The position numbers were made by a program, and so were the translations under genes. 46,112 nt of DNA from Hyphomicrobium sp. (lineage in GTDB: Bacteria > Pseudomonadota > Alphaproteobacteria > Rhizobiales > Hyphomicrobiaceae): positions 1 through 46,112 of the forward strand of contig JALOTA010000020.1 of NCBI GenBank assembly GCA_025458125.1, read 5' to 3'. Each line of letters begins with the position of its first letter. Position 1 is the first letter of the stretch. This document shows, piece by piece, positions 11,035 through 19,218 of this stretch. Below the pieces are notes generated by a model. It saw nothing but the letters and a program-made list of their open reading frames with translations. It searched no databases and was not told the origin of the DNA.

Positions 11035-11063
11035 AAAAAAGCCACCGGGGCTGCCGGTGGCTT
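11035..11063 (-). terminator. Rho-independent terminator of sodB
   Basis: On the minus strand an A-A-gccaccgg stem, 5-base loop and ccggtggc-T-T partner are followed directly by a run of T (plus-strand aaaaaa, 11035-11040). Stem arms are 11041-11048 and 11054-11061. It lies about 30 bases past the sodB stop, ideal for ending that transcript. Confidence 0.88.
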
Positions 11064-11093
11064 CTGGAATTGCTGCGTTCAATGAACCGCGTT

Positions 11094-11684
11094 CTAGCCG
11101 GCCATGCTGGAGACGTAGTCCCAGTTCACGAGGTTGTCGAACCAAGCTTCGAGGTACTTCGGACGGGCATTGCGGTAGTCGATGTAATAGCTGTGTTCCC
11201 AGACATCGACGCCGAGGATCGGCAGGCTGCCGTGCATCAGCGGGTTCTCGCCGTTCGGGGTCTTGGTTACTTCGAGGCGGCCGTCGCGAATGGCGAGCCA
11301 GGCCCAGCCGGAGCCGAATTGCGTTGCGCCCGCGTTGAGAAAGTCGGCGCGGACCTTGTCGAAGCCGCCGTAGTCTTCGACCAGACGTTCGATGTTTCCG
11401 GGAAGCTTCCGGCCGCCGCCGTTCGGCTTCATCCAGTTCCAGAAATGGATGTGATTGTAGTGCTGGCCGACGTTGTTCACGAGGCCGGCATTCTTTCCAT
11501 TGAAGGCGGCGACGCAGATTTCTTCAATCGACTTGCCTTCGAGGCCGGAGCCAACGATCAGCTTGTTGCCGTTGTCCACGTAGGCCTGATGATGCTTATC
11601 GTGATGGTACTGGAGGGTCTCGGCGGACATATAGGGGTTGAGAGCGTCATAGGCGTAGGGGAGTTCGGGGAGTTTGAAGGTCAT
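11094..11684 (-). CDS. sodB: Superoxide dismutase, iron type
   Basis: Dismutates superoxide in the cytoplasm. Start ATG 11684 (MTFKLPELPYAYDALNPYMS) gives 196 residues, the usual size; the frame upstream to 11867 is not conserved-looking. Metal ligands lie in LQYHHDKHHQAYV, GQHYNHIHFW and DVWEHSYYIDYRN. The residue that usually separates Fe from Mn enzymes is Gln in NNVGQHYNH, as in Fe-SOD, while the Mn-type Gln position near NGENPL is Gly; I therefore call the Fe type, though cambialistic use is possible. A strong terminator follows. The gene stands 128 bases downstream of the SOUL-protein gene on the same strand and may have its own promoter there. Confidence 0.95.
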   Translation of the reverse strand: MTFKLPELPYAYDALNPYMSAETLQYHHDKHHQAYVDNGNKLIVGSGLEGKSIEEICVAAFNGKNAGLVNNVGQHYNHIHFWNWMKPNGGGRKLPGNIERLVEDYGGFDKVRADFLNAGATQFGSGWAWLAIRDGRLEVTKTPNGENPLMHGSLPILGVDVWEHSYYIDYRNARPKYLEAWFDNLVNWDYVSSMAG

Positions 11685-11812
11685 CGGGGTGTCTCCAACT
11701 AGAAGGGGCGGGGCGTCCCGAGCAGGCTCGGGCGACGGAAAAAGCGTTTGCGGCGCGCAAACTAGCCGTGCTGCGGCAGCGAAACAAGAGTCAGGGACGG
11801 TCGCGCCCTTGG

Positions 11813-12457
11813 TCAGCCGGCCAGTTCGACAAGAAACTCGTTGCGGCGCAGGAAGGGCAGGGACCACGGCGGGTTGTAGAAGGCTACGGTCGGCTCGCCC
11901 GCGGCCTTCAAGCCGCGCGATTTCATCCAGGCCTCGAGTTCGGCCCGGTGTCGGGAAAGATTTTCATCGGTCGAGCGGCCGGAAAATCGCACCGCAGCAA
12001 CACGCTTCTCCGGGATGGCGACGATCCGCACGCGTGGATCGTTGGGCACCGGCAACGTGTCGGGTGTGTAGGTCGCCGGCATGATGAAGCGTACGATCCA
12101 GTCGCTGCCCGACGCTTGCTGCGTGACAGGGACGGTCATTGCGATTTTTTCACTTCGCTGCTGCGTGACCGGCGACGTCATCTCAATCGCTTGCTTCTTC
12201 GTGTTGTTGCCGAAAATGTAATCGGCGAGCAGGCGGAACCCGGCACCAATGGCGGTGTTGCGGTCGCCTGATGTTGTCACCTCGGCGGCAAGCGCGGGGG
12301 CATAGCGTCGAATTTCAAAATCGCCGTCCTGGCTTTCCACCGCATGGGCCGGTTCCCGATAGGTCATGGAAAGCACCGTGGGTGAGAGAACTGCGAGCAG
12401 GCATAGTCCGGCGAGCAGGGGCCAGAGGCGTCGGGGCAGAAGTTGATTTAAAGCCAT
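11813..12457 (-). CDS. SOUL family haem-binding protein
   Basis: 214 residues with an N-terminal hydrophobic segment (LWPLLAGLCLLAVLSPTVLS) acting as signal or anchor. The SOUL fold is shown by YREPAHAVESQDGDFEIRRY near the start, GFRLLADYIFGNN, the pair IEMTSPVTQQ and IAMTVPVTQQ, and the tail PTVAFYNPPWSLPFLRRNEFLVEL. SOUL/HBP proteins bind haem or other tetrapyrroles; bacterial roles are poorly known. Export to the periplasm is predicted. It lies upstream of sodB on the same strand, so a loose link to oxidative stress or haem handling can be suggested but not shown. Start at ATG 12457 is the only one that keeps the hydrophobic N-terminus. Confidence 0.9.
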   Translation of the reverse strand: MALNQLLPRRLWPLLAGLCLLAVLSPTVLSMTYREPAHAVESQDGDFEIRRYAPALAAEVTTSGDRNTAIGAGFRLLADYIFGNNTKKQAIEMTSPVTQQRSEKIAMTVPVTQQASGSDWIVRFIMPATYTPDTLPVPNDPRVRIVAIPEKRVAAVRFSGRSTDENLSRHRAELEAWMKSRGLKAAGEPTVAFYNPPWSLPFLRRNEFLVELAG

Positions 12458-12931
12458 TCCGGCGCGTTTGCTCCAATTATGGTTCTCTGGAGAAACGAGT
12501 AGCCCGAGGCCCTTGGATCTGCCCGGTTGGATACGGCTGCGGGGAGGGGTGGGAAACCGGCAGGGGACGCCCCGACCCTGAGCGGAGCGTCCCCCTTGGA
12601 AAACGCCGGGGAAGTGTCGAATTCAGGGTGGCCCGACTGTCTCGCATCGCCGCTGAATTGCCTCTGAATGCTGCGTTCATCTAAGGTTCATCTTCGGGCC
12701 GGAAATTCGTGGCCTGTCGTGGGATTGCCGCCTTGTTCACCGTCGCAGCGATTGCCGGTCAACTTCACGCACTGGCGTGTTGCCAGCACCGGCCACATAT
12801 CCCCTAGTGTCCACGAGCGGTCCGCCAGCGGGATTTTCGCGTTTTCCGCAGGGTAGACCGACGGCTGGCACGTTGCCGTGCGTTAACCGAAAGACACGCT
12901 CCCATACGCCCATACGGAATTGACAATCCTG
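12458..12931. other. Long intergenic region with one inverted repeat
   Basis: About 470 bases between divergent genes. The only structure I can support is ggggacgc (12563-12570) pairing with gcgtcccc (12587-12594) across a 16-base loop. Small frames here lack ribosome sites and have shadow-like composition. It should contain promoters for the SOUL gene and for the efflux operon; I cannot place them with confidence. Confidence 0.4.
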
Positions 12932-14401
12932 ATGTCGTCGCGCCTCCCTCGTTTGTTCACTCTCGCCGTGCCGGTCGCGCTGGTTGCGATCGCGGTGGCG
13001 TGGTTCGTCAATCCGGGCGCGAGCGGTCAGCAGCGGCTCGATTATGAGACGGCGGTGGTGGAGAAAGGGACCATCCGTCGGCTTGTTTCAACATCGGGGC
13101 CCGTGCGCGCTCTCGTGACGGTCAGTGTGGGATCGTACCTTTCCGGGCCGGTCGAGACTGTGAATGCGGACTTCAACTCCGAAGTCAAACCCGGCGACGT
13201 GCTTGCCACGCTCGACCGGCGCACGTTCGCCGCCAAGGTCGCGGAAGGGGAAGCCAATCTGCAGGCGGCGCAGGCGGCGCTCACCAATCAGAAGGCGGCG
13301 CTGATCCGGGCGGAAGCCGTCAAGAAGAACGCCGACCGGACGATCGAACGGCAGCGCTCTCTGGCCGAAAAGCGCTTTGCCAGCGAGCAGACCCTCGACA
13401 ACGCTATCCGGGATCGCGACGTGGCGGAAGCGGAGATCGAGGTTGCTAAGGCACAGATCGAGGCCGCCGAAGCGCAGATTGTGCAGAGAAAGGCGGCGCT
13501 GGAAAGCGCGCGCGTCGATCTGGAGAGGTCGGAAATCAAGTCTCCCATCAGCGGGACGGTCATTTCGCGCTCGGTCGATCCGGGGCAAACGGTGGCATCG
13601 AGTTTTCAGGCGCCGGAACTGTTCAAGATCGCCCAGGATCTTTCGCGCATCCGCATCGAGGCTCAGGTGAACGAAGCTGATGTGGGCTCGATCTCGGAAG
13701 GTAATCCCGTGACGTTCACGGTCGATGCTTATCCAGACCGGGAGTTCGACGGCCGTGTGACGCAAATCCGGCTGGCCTCCACTGAGATCAACAACGTGGT
13801 CACCTATACCGTGATCATCGAGGCCGAGAACGAAGACCGGCGGCTGTTTCCTGGCATGACGGCAAACGTGCGTATCGAAAGCGCGCGCCGCGACGGCGTG
13901 CTGCGCATATCCAACGACGCGCTGCGTTTCCGGCCTCGCGGCGACACCGGGCCGGCGGATGCGCGTGCGTCCAATGGATCGGATCGGGCCGCGCGAACGC
14001 TGGAGAGGCTGAAGGGCGAACTGGCGCTGACGCCGGATCAAACCGAGAAACTGAAGACCGAGATCGATTCAATCGTCGCCGAAAATAAGGCGTCTGCGCA
14101 GAGCGGCGGGTTTGGTCCGGCTCAGTTCGATGCGTCGGCTTTCCGCATGAAGCTCAATATGCGCCTTGAACAAGCGATTGCGCCCACCATGACCGAGGAG
14201 CAGCGCAAGCTCTACGAGCGCTGGAAGAAGGGTAGGGAAGGCAGCCGGGCGGCTACGCTCTGGGTGGTCGGCGTTGACGGGCAGCCCGAGCGGCGGCTGG
14301 CCCGCGTGGGACTTGCAGATGACCAGTTCACGGAGGTCATCGGCGGAGACGTCAAAGAGGGCGACCGCATCATCGTGCGGGTGCGCGAGGTCAAGCAATG
14401 A
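12932..14401 (+). CDS. MacA-like periplasmic adaptor with helical insert
   Basis: Membrane-fusion protein linking the ABC transporter encoded next to an outer-membrane channel. ATG 12932 (MSSRLPRLFTLAVPVALVAIAVAWFV) starts at a signal anchor; a TTG 12 bases upstream is the alternative. About 489 residues. Order: membrane anchor 8-27; beta-barrel/lipoyl half with VSVGSYLSGPVETVNADFN and VKPGDVLATLD; long alpha-helical hairpin about 90-190 rich in Ala, Glu and Arg; second lipoyl half (SPISGTVISRSVDPGQTV); beta-barrel (GMTANVRIES). An unusual Arg/Glu-rich helical insert of about 85 residues (345-430) contains LALTPDQTEKLK and TMTEEQRKLYERW, which look like Spy/CpxP LTxxQ motifs. Its stop overlaps the ATP-binding gene by 4 bases. 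Substrate unknown. Confidence 0.88.
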   Translation: MSSRLPRLFTLAVPVALVAIAVAWFVNPGASGQQRLDYETAVVEKGTIRRLVSTSGPVRALVTVSVGSYLSGPVETVNADFNSEVKPGDVLATLDRRTFAAKVAEGEANLQAAQAALTNQKAALIRAEAVKKNADRTIERQRSLAEKRFASEQTLDNAIRDRDVAEAEIEVAKAQIEAAEAQIVQRKAALESARVDLERSEIKSPISGTVISRSVDPGQTVASSFQAPELFKIAQDLSRIRIEAQVNEADVGSISEGNPVTFTVDAYPDREFDGRVTQIRLASTEINNVVTYTVIIEAENEDRRLFPGMTANVRIESARRDGVLRISNDALRFRPRGDTGPADARASNGSDRAARTLERLKGELALTPDQTEKLKTEIDSIVAENKASAQSGGFGPAQFDASAFRMKLNMRLEQAIAPTMTEEQRKLYERWKKGREGSRAATLWVVGVDGQPERRLARVGLADDQFTEVIGGDVKEGDRIIVRVREVKQ

Positions 14402-15144
14402 ACCCGCTGCCTCAGGCGCGTGAAGCCGGCTCGCGGACGATCATTTCTGCCCGTGACGTGGTGAAGCTGTACCGGGTGGGCGAGCAGGAATTAAGAGCTC
14501 TCGACGGCGTATCGCTCGACGTCGACGAGGGTGATTTCGTTGCCATCATGGGGGCCTCAGGTTCGGGCAAATCGACCATGATGAACCTGATCGGCGGTCT
14601 CGATACTCCGACGTCCGGTTCTCTGGTGATAGACGGGCGAGATATCGCGCGGCTCTCGCCGGACGAACTCGCTGACCTTCGCAACCGGACGATCGGTTTC
14701 GTTTTCCAGCAGTTCAACCTTCTACGACGTACCCAGGCGATCAGGCAGGTCATGCTGCCGCTTCTCTACGCCCGGCCCCGGCCGCAGGACATGGAGGGCG
14801 AAGCGCGGCGCCGGCTCGAGCAGGTTGGCCTGGCGGATCGCACGCATCATCTGCCCAGCCAGCTTTCCGGCGGGCAGCAGCAGCGGGTCGCGATTGCACG
14901 GGCGATCGTCAATCATCCCAAGATCCTGCTCGCCGACGAGCCGACCGGCGCGCTCGACAGCCGCACATCGGAAGAGATCATGCAGTTGTTCTCGACGCTC
15001 AACCGGGAGCAGGGCATCACCGTTGTTCTTGTCACGCACGAACCCGACATCGCGGCATGGGCACGACGGCGTGTCGTGTTCCGTGACGGACGGATCATCT
15101 CCGATGACCGCACGGCTGCGCCAGTGGCCGAGGCTGCGCAATGA
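14398..15144 (+). CDS. MacB-type ABC transporter ATP-binding protein
   Basis: 248-residue nucleotide-binding protein of the LolD/MacB group. Walker A GASGSGKST (about residues 52-60), Q-loop FVFQQFNLL, signature LSGGQQQRVAIARAI, Walker B ILLADEPTGALD and a switch His in VLVTHEPDIA are all canonical. It supplies ATP energy to the permease encoded next; start and stop overlap both neighbours by ATGA, so translation of all three genes is coupled. Cytoplasmic, docked on the inner membrane. Substrate specificity cannot be read from the sequence; macrolide export is only the namesake function, and this group also moves peptides, lipoproteins and siderophores. Confidence 0.94.
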   Translation: MNPLPQAREAGSRTIISARDVVKLYRVGEQELRALDGVSLDVDEGDFVAIMGASGSGKSTMMNLIGGLDTPTSGSLVIDGRDIARLSPDELADLRNRTIGFVFQQFNLLRRTQAIRQVMLPLLYARPRPQDMEGEARRRLEQVGLADRTHHLPSQLSGGQQQRVAIARAIVNHPKILLADEPTGALDSRTSEEIMQLFSTLNREQGITVVLVTHEPDIAAWARRRVVFRDGRIISDDRTAAPVAEAAQ

Positions 15145-16373
15145 CGTTTCTCGACAGCCTGCGCGTGGCGCTGACGGCGCTCAGATCGAACCTGCTGCGT
15201 TCCATTCTGACGACACTGGGCATCGTGATCGGCGTGGCTTCGGTCATTATCCTGGTTGCCGTCGGTAACGGCGCAGCCGGAGAGGTCAACCGGCAGATCA
15301 TGGCGCTGGGCACGAACATGCTCGTGGTGTTTCCCGATTCGATGCGTGTTATGGGCAGATCAACGGGAGCGGGCACGGCGTTGCCTTTGTCGGAGGCCGA
15401 CCTCGTCGCGGTGCGCGACAAAGTTCCGGGTGTGATCGGCATATCAGGCCAGCTGGATGAGTCTGCCGCCGTTGTGCGCGGAAATCTCAACTGGACGACA
15501 TCGGTCAGCGGGGTTCACGCCGATTACGCTTTCGTGCGGGACTGGCCCGTCGCCGAAGGGCGCGATCTCAACGCGCAGGATGTCCGCACCGCGGCCCGGG
15601 TGGCGCTGATCGGAGCGACCGTGGCGCGACAGCTCTTTCCCGGGGAAAATCCCCTGGGTGCTGAAATCCGGATCAAGAATGTCCCCTTTCAGATTGTCGG
15701 AATGCTGACAGTAAAGGGGCAGTCGGCCATGGGGCGTGATCAGGATGATATCATTCTCATCCCTGTCACAACAGCACGCAACCGGATCGTCGGAAAGAGC
15801 GATGTGCAGGTCGATCAAGTAGGCAGGCTTTATGTCAAGCTTGATGAACAGACCGATATTCGCGCCGCACAGGACGATATGGAGACCTTGCTGCGTCAGC
15901 GCCGGAAAACAGGTCCGAACAACGAGGACAATTTCTCGGTGCGCAACATGGCAGAATTCATGCGAGCGAGAACGGAAGTTCTTTCGACACTCAGTTATCT
16001 CCTCGGCGCAACATCCGCAATTTCGCTGATTGTCGGCGGCATAGGTATTATGAATATCATGCTCGTCTCCGTTACCGAACGGACACGGGAAATCGGGCTG
16101 CGTCTCGCGGTCGGCGGACGCCGGCGCGATATTCTCGTGCAGTTCCTCGTCGAGGCGGTCGTCCTGTGCCTGCTCGGCGGATTGATTGGAATTACAGCAG
16201 GTATCGGCATTGCGTGGCTGATTGCATTTCTTGCAAACTGGCCGGTCAATGTGAGCGCAGGTGTGATCGGCGGTGCAATGGGGGCTGCCGCGATGACAGG
16301 AATTATTTTCGGTTTTTTTCCTGCCAGACGCGCCGCCTCGATGAACCCGATCGATGCGTTGCGTAGTGAATAG
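15141..16373 (+). CDS. MacB-type ABC transporter permease
   Basis: 410 residues with the four-helix topology of MacB/FtsX permeases. Helix 1 is near residues 20-45 (LLRSILTTLGIVIGVASVIILVAVG), followed by a large periplasmic MacB_PCD domain of about 230 residues (GTNMLVVFPDSMRVMG, ARVALIGATVARQLFP). Helices 2-4 fill the C-terminus: LGATSAISLIVGGIGIMNIMLVSVTERTREIGLR, then FLVEAVVLCLLGGLIGITAGI, then GFFPARRAASMNPIDALRSE. The ERTREIGLR loop is the coupling helix that contacts the ATPase. Third gene of the operon; no outer-membrane channel gene follows, so a TolC-like partner must be encoded elsewhere. Confidence 0.93.
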   Translation: MTFLDSLRVALTALRSNLLRSILTTLGIVIGVASVIILVAVGNGAAGEVNRQIMALGTNMLVVFPDSMRVMGRSTGAGTALPLSEADLVAVRDKVPGVIGISGQLDESAAVVRGNLNWTTSVSGVHADYAFVRDWPVAEGRDLNAQDVRTAARVALIGATVARQLFPGENPLGAEIRIKNVPFQIVGMLTVKGQSAMGRDQDDIILIPVTTARNRIVGKSDVQVDQVGRLYVKLDEQTDIRAAQDDMETLLRQRRKTGPNNEDNFSVRNMAEFMRARTEVLSTLSYLLGATSAISLIVGGIGIMNIMLVSVTERTREIGLRLAVGGRRRDILVQFLVEAVVLCLLGGLIGITAGIGIAWLIAFLANWPVNVSAGVIGGAMGAAAMTGIIFGFFPARRAASMNPIDALRSE

Positions 16374-16610
16374 TTGCTAAATGCAATATTTCGGATTAAG
16401 TCCCTTGCCCTGTTCGGATTTCTTCTTTGTTATTTGTGCAAAGAACATTCATCGATAAACCGGCTTGCCAGACGCGCAATTAGAGATTATCGCCTTTCGG
16501 TGCGGCAATAAGTGCTCGGAACCCTTGAGCGCCGGCTGATATATGGCGGCTGCGGGGCAAAAACAAACAACTCAGTAGCCCCGCGGGGCGCGTAGCAAAG
16601 GAATTGGATC
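16374..16610. promoter_or_regulatory. AT-richer leader region upstream of the H-NS-like gene
   Basis: About 237 non-coding bases, clearly more AT-rich than the flanks. Contains the palindrome gccccgcggggc (16578-16589) shortly before the ribosome site ggaattggatcATG of the next gene. This would form a hairpin in the 5' leader and could modulate translation. No firm -35/-10 pair was found. Confidence 0.4.
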
Positions 16611-16931
16611 ATGGCAGCTGTGAACGTCGACCGTCTGTCGCTGAAGGAGATCAACGATCTCGAGGCAAAGATCGCGAAGGCCAAAGCCGCAGCACGCGAT
16701 AAGGCCAAGTCGGATCTCAAGGACAGGATCGATCGTCTGGTTGACGGCTCGGGTTTTACCATCGCTGAACTCTATGGCTTCCCGACCCGCGGCCGCGGCC
16801 GGTCGAAATCGGCGGCGAAGTATGCAAACCCGGAAAACAAGAGCGAGACGTGGACCGGCCGGGGGCGCAAGCCGAACTGGCTGGTTGCGCGATTGAAGAA
16901 GGGCGCAAAAATGGAAGACTTCGCGCTCTAA
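16611..16931 (+). CDS. H-NS/HvrA family nucleoid-associated protein
   Basis: 106-residue DNA-binding protein. The N-terminal third is a charged coiled coil used for dimerisation (LSLKEINDLEAKIAKAKAAARDKAKSDLKDRID). The C-terminal domain has the alphaproteobacterial version of the H-NS motif: AKYANPENKSETWTGRGRKPNWL, where TWTGRGRKP inserts in the minor groove. A basic linker (GRGRGRSKSAAK) joins the two. Related HvrA of Rhodobacter regulates photosynthesis and nitrogen genes; here a global regulator or silencer role is inferred. Alone in its transcription unit, with a long AT-rich leader and a strong terminator, as expected for an abundant, autoregulated protein. Confidence 0.92.
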   Translation: MAAVNVDRLSLKEINDLEAKIAKAKAAARDKAKSDLKDRIDRLVDGSGFTIAELYGFPTRGRGRSKSAAKYANPENKSETWTGRGRKPNWLVARLKKGAKMEDFAL

Positions 16932-16958
16932 GCGCGGCGCCATCCTGGCATCATGCGA

Positions 16959-16989
16959 CGGCTGCTGCGGGAAACCGCAGCAGCCGTTT
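16959..16989 (+). terminator. Strong terminator after the H-NS-like gene
   Basis: Perfect 12-bp stem cggctgctgcgg (16959-16970) / ccgcagcagccg (16975-16986) with a GAAA tetraloop, followed by TTT. It starts 28 bases after the stop codon. Confidence 0.88.
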
Positions 16990-17069
16990 GCATTCGGGGC
17001 GTGCGGTTGACGCCAGATGATCGACTGACCATATCCACATGGTTCCACCGCATAGCGAGGAGGCCCGAC

Positions 17070-17252
17070 ATGCGTGCAGTCGATGTTCAGGAACAGGCTC
17101 GAAAAATGTTCGCAGCAAAAGGCGGCATGGCCATAGCCGAGGCTGCTCAAATGGCTGTCCGCCGGGAGAGAGACGGCCGCAAGGAGGAAGCGCGAGATTG
17201 GCGTCGCATCGAGGCCGCGCTCAGCCTGATGGCTGGTCCGCGAGCCAAATAG
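17070..17252 (+). CDS. Small charged helical protein, conserved-type hypothetical
   Basis: 60 residues beginning MRAVDVQEQARKMFAAKG. The start at 17070 is set by a textbook aggagg about 7 bases upstream; the longer frame from 16953 runs through the preceding terminator and is rejected. The protein is helical and charged (AEAAQMAVRRERDGRKEEARDWRRIEAALSLM). Short alphaproteobacterial proteins with the pattern A-x-x-M...G-x-x-A-I-A-E-A...W-R-R-I-E-x-A-L are familiar to me as uncharacterised cytoplasmic proteins. No membrane segment, no signal peptide, no cysteine. Function unknown. Confidence 0.7.
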   Translation: MRAVDVQEQARKMFAAKGGMAIAEAAQMAVRRERDGRKEEARDWRRIEAALSLMAGPRAK

Positions 17253-17262
17253 CAGGGCACTT

Positions 17263-17520
17263 TCAGTCGCGCGCGACGTGGATCCGTTCCCAGACGAGCA
17301 GGCAGACGGCGTAGCCGGCCGCCAGGCACAGGAACGTGCGGGCGATCTGGTCCGGTTCGCCTCCCGACAGGGCCAGCGCATCGGGTGCGTGATGGGCCAG
17401 AAGTGCCAAAGCCGTAAAGACGAGCGTGAAGGCAGCTAAGACGATCTGTACAAACTTTTGCGAGCGCAGTCGCATCTCGCTGATGATTTCAGCTTCCGGC
17501 CGGTCGTCATCGAAACGCAT
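17263..17520 (-). CDS. Small two-helix membrane protein
   Basis: 85 residues. A polar N-terminus (RFDDDRPEAEIISEMRLRSQ) precedes two hydrophobic segments, about 24-43 (FVQIVLAAFTLVFTALALLA) and 60-76 (ARTFLCLAAGYAVCLLV), joined by a short HHAPDALALSGGEP loop, with a WERIHVARD tail. Both ends are predicted cytoplasmic. Convergent with the 60-residue gene. I do not recognise a family. It follows cca on the same strand after a 100-base gap and may be independent. Confidence 0.65.
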   Translation of the reverse strand: MRFDDDRPEAEIISEMRLRSQKFVQIVLAAFTLVFTALALLAHHAPDALALSGGEPDQIARTFLCLAAGYAVCLLVWERIHVARD

Positions 17521-17620
17521 GCGAGTGCCTTACGCAATACACGAAGTGGCGCGGGCGGATAGTTTGCAAGCCCGCACGTCGGAACCATATCCCTGCCGCG
17601 TTCTTGCGTGAAGCGCCGAT

Positions 17621-18889
17621 TTACCGGTTCTTAAGGTTGACGAGAGCCTCAAGCCGCTCGCGTACCAGAGCCTCATCGGCTGGAAATCCTGCTGTCATCC
17701 ACCAAAGGTCGAGCGTTTCAATAATGTGCCCGATTTCGGGCCCGGGTGGCACGCCGAGCGCGACCACGTCCCGTCCGGAAACCGGCAAAACCGGTGGCAA
17801 CCAGAGATCGGCGAGTTCATACCGTTCGCGGCGTGATGCATTTTCCGGACCGTCGTCGAGATTGCGCGCCCATGTGACGAGCACACCGTCGCGGAAGGTT
17901 GTCGCGCCCTTGCGATAAAGGAAGATCTTGGCGGCGTCCTCGCTCTGGTCCGGATCGAAGGCGCGGTCGGGGAGGCCAAGATCGGCGAGGCGCTCATACT
18001 CGCGCTTCGACAGGCGGAGCAGGTCGCGCAACCGGGCGGCATCTTCGGGGCCGAGAACAGCCAGCGCATAGAGGCGTCGCATGGCGTCGGGGGGAATGCC
18101 GTTCTGATCCTCGATGGCGGCCAGCCGCGCGAAAGCCAGAACATCGGCCGCGTGGCCGAGGATGCGGGCCAGCACTCCCGTTTCGTCCATTTCCGAAAGG
18201 ACGATTGCAGCGTGCGGGGCGAGGATAAGTTTCAAAAGTTCGGCCCGGATTCGCTCTGCGGAAATGCGGTCGAGACCTTCCTGAAGCGCCGCGCAGGCCT
18301 CGTGGCCTTCGCGGTCGATCTGGCCGGCCGCATAGGTGGCGGTGAAGCGATAGAAGCGCAGAATACGCAGATAATCCTCCGCGATGCGGTCTTCGGGGCG
18401 GCCGATGAAGCGGACGCGCCGGGCGGCGAGGTCTGCGATGCCGTTGGTGTAATCGAACAACCGCCCCTCGGCGTCGCAGGAGAAAGCGTTGATCGTGAAA
18501 TCGCGCCGGTGGGCGTCGCTCGCCCAATCCTCGGTGAAGGCGACGGTGGCATGCCGGCCATGGGTCTCCACGTCCCGGCGCAGCGTCGTCACCTCGAACG
18601 GCTTGTGGCCCGCGATGATTGTGACCGTGCCGTGATCGATCCCGGTCGGGATGGCGCTGAGCCCGGCCTTTTCCGCGCGCTCGATGACGTCTTCAGGGCG
18701 CACCGTGGTTGCGATATCGACATCGGTTACGGGAAGTCCCAGCAGCGTGTTACGTACGGCGCCGCCGACGATGCGCGCTTCGCCGCCGCCAGAGGTGATT
18801 GCCGCGAGCACGGTCTGCGTCGCGGCATCATGGAGCCAGGGCGCCGCGGCGAGCGTAGGTTCGGGACGATGCTGCGGATCGCTCGTCAC
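17621..18889 (-). CDS. cca: tRNA nucleotidyltransferase (CCA-adding enzyme)
   Basis: Adds or repairs the 3' CCA of tRNA from CTP and ATP. 422 residues, class II polymerase-beta type. The head domain shows EARIVGGAVRNTLLGLPVTDVDIAT, containing the flexible G-G and the catalytic D-x-D (DVDIA near residue 56), and then RRDFTINAFSCDAEG with the R-R-D-F-T-I-N motif. The RNA-binding part follows (GRPEDRIAEDYLRILRFYRF), with the neck region and a helical tail. Third gene of a minus-strand operon after the Nudix and DUF6111 genes; DUF6111 ends 16 bases before its start. Alphaproteobacteria often keep this trio together. All active-site motifs are intact. Confidence 0.95.
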   Translation of the reverse strand: MTSDPQHRPEPTLAAAPWLHDAATQTVLAAITSGGGEARIVGGAVRNTLLGLPVTDVDIATTVRPEDVIERAEKAGLSAIPTGIDHGTVTIIAGHKPFEVTTLRRDVETHGRHATVAFTEDWASDAHRRDFTINAFSCDAEGRLFDYTNGIADLAARRVRFIGRPEDRIAEDYLRILRFYRFTATYAAGQIDREGHEACAALQEGLDRISAERIRAELLKLILAPHAAIVLSEMDETGVLARILGHAADVLAFARLAAIEDQNGIPPDAMRRLYALAVLGPEDAARLRDLLRLSKREYERLADLGLPDRAFDPDQSEDAAKIFLYRKGATTFRDGVLVTWARNLDDGPENASRRERYELADLWLPPVLPVSGRDVVALGVPPGPEIGHIIETLDLWWMTAGFPADEALVRERLEALVNLKNR

Positions 18890-18905
18890 GGCTGGGGTCC
18901 ATCGC

Positions 18906-19196
18906 TCATTCGATATGGCCCGGCTCGATCTTGCCGTCCTTCAGAATGGGTGGCGTGTAGGTCTGGCCGGGACGGCCGCCGGACGTGCTTCCGAATGCGA
19001 CAAGGGCCACGATCAGCAACACGGTCCCCGACGCAGCAAGCCAGACCAGCGGTGCATCGTTCAGAATTCGCGCGGGTCTAATGCGGCCGTCCGGCGTGCG
19101 CTCAAGCGTATCGGGCCGAGCGATCAGCATCCACCCGACATACGCGATTGTAGGCAGGAGAAAGAGCAGCAGATTTTCGATGACGATGCGGATCAT
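18906..19196 (-). CDS. DUF6111 family small membrane protein
   Basis: 96 residues from ATG 19196 (MIRIVIENLLLFLLPTIAYVGWMLI). Two membrane segments, about 5-25 and 52-69 (WLAASGTVLLIVALVAFGS), with an intervening polar loop (DTLERTPDGRIRPARILNDAPL) and a tail TYTPPILKDGKIEPGHIE. The N-terminal helix pattern and the KDG-K-I-x-P-G tail match DUF6111, a small alphaproteobacterial family found between a Nudix CoA pyrophosphatase gene and cca. Function unknown. The longer frame to 19331 overlaps the Nudix gene and is not supported. Confidence 0.85.
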   Translation of the reverse strand: MIRIVIENLLLFLLPTIAYVGWMLIARPDTLERTPDGRIRPARILNDAPLVWLAASGTVLLIVALVAFGSTSGGRPGQTYTPPILKDGKIEPGHIE

Positions 19197-19218
19197 GTTT
19201 GAATGAGTTCGATGCCGT

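Noticed and set aside
12271-12684. Plus-strand ORF of 137 residues in the 12.5 kb gap
   Set aside because: Its first part is antisense to the SOUL gene, and it has no start signal or coding composition.
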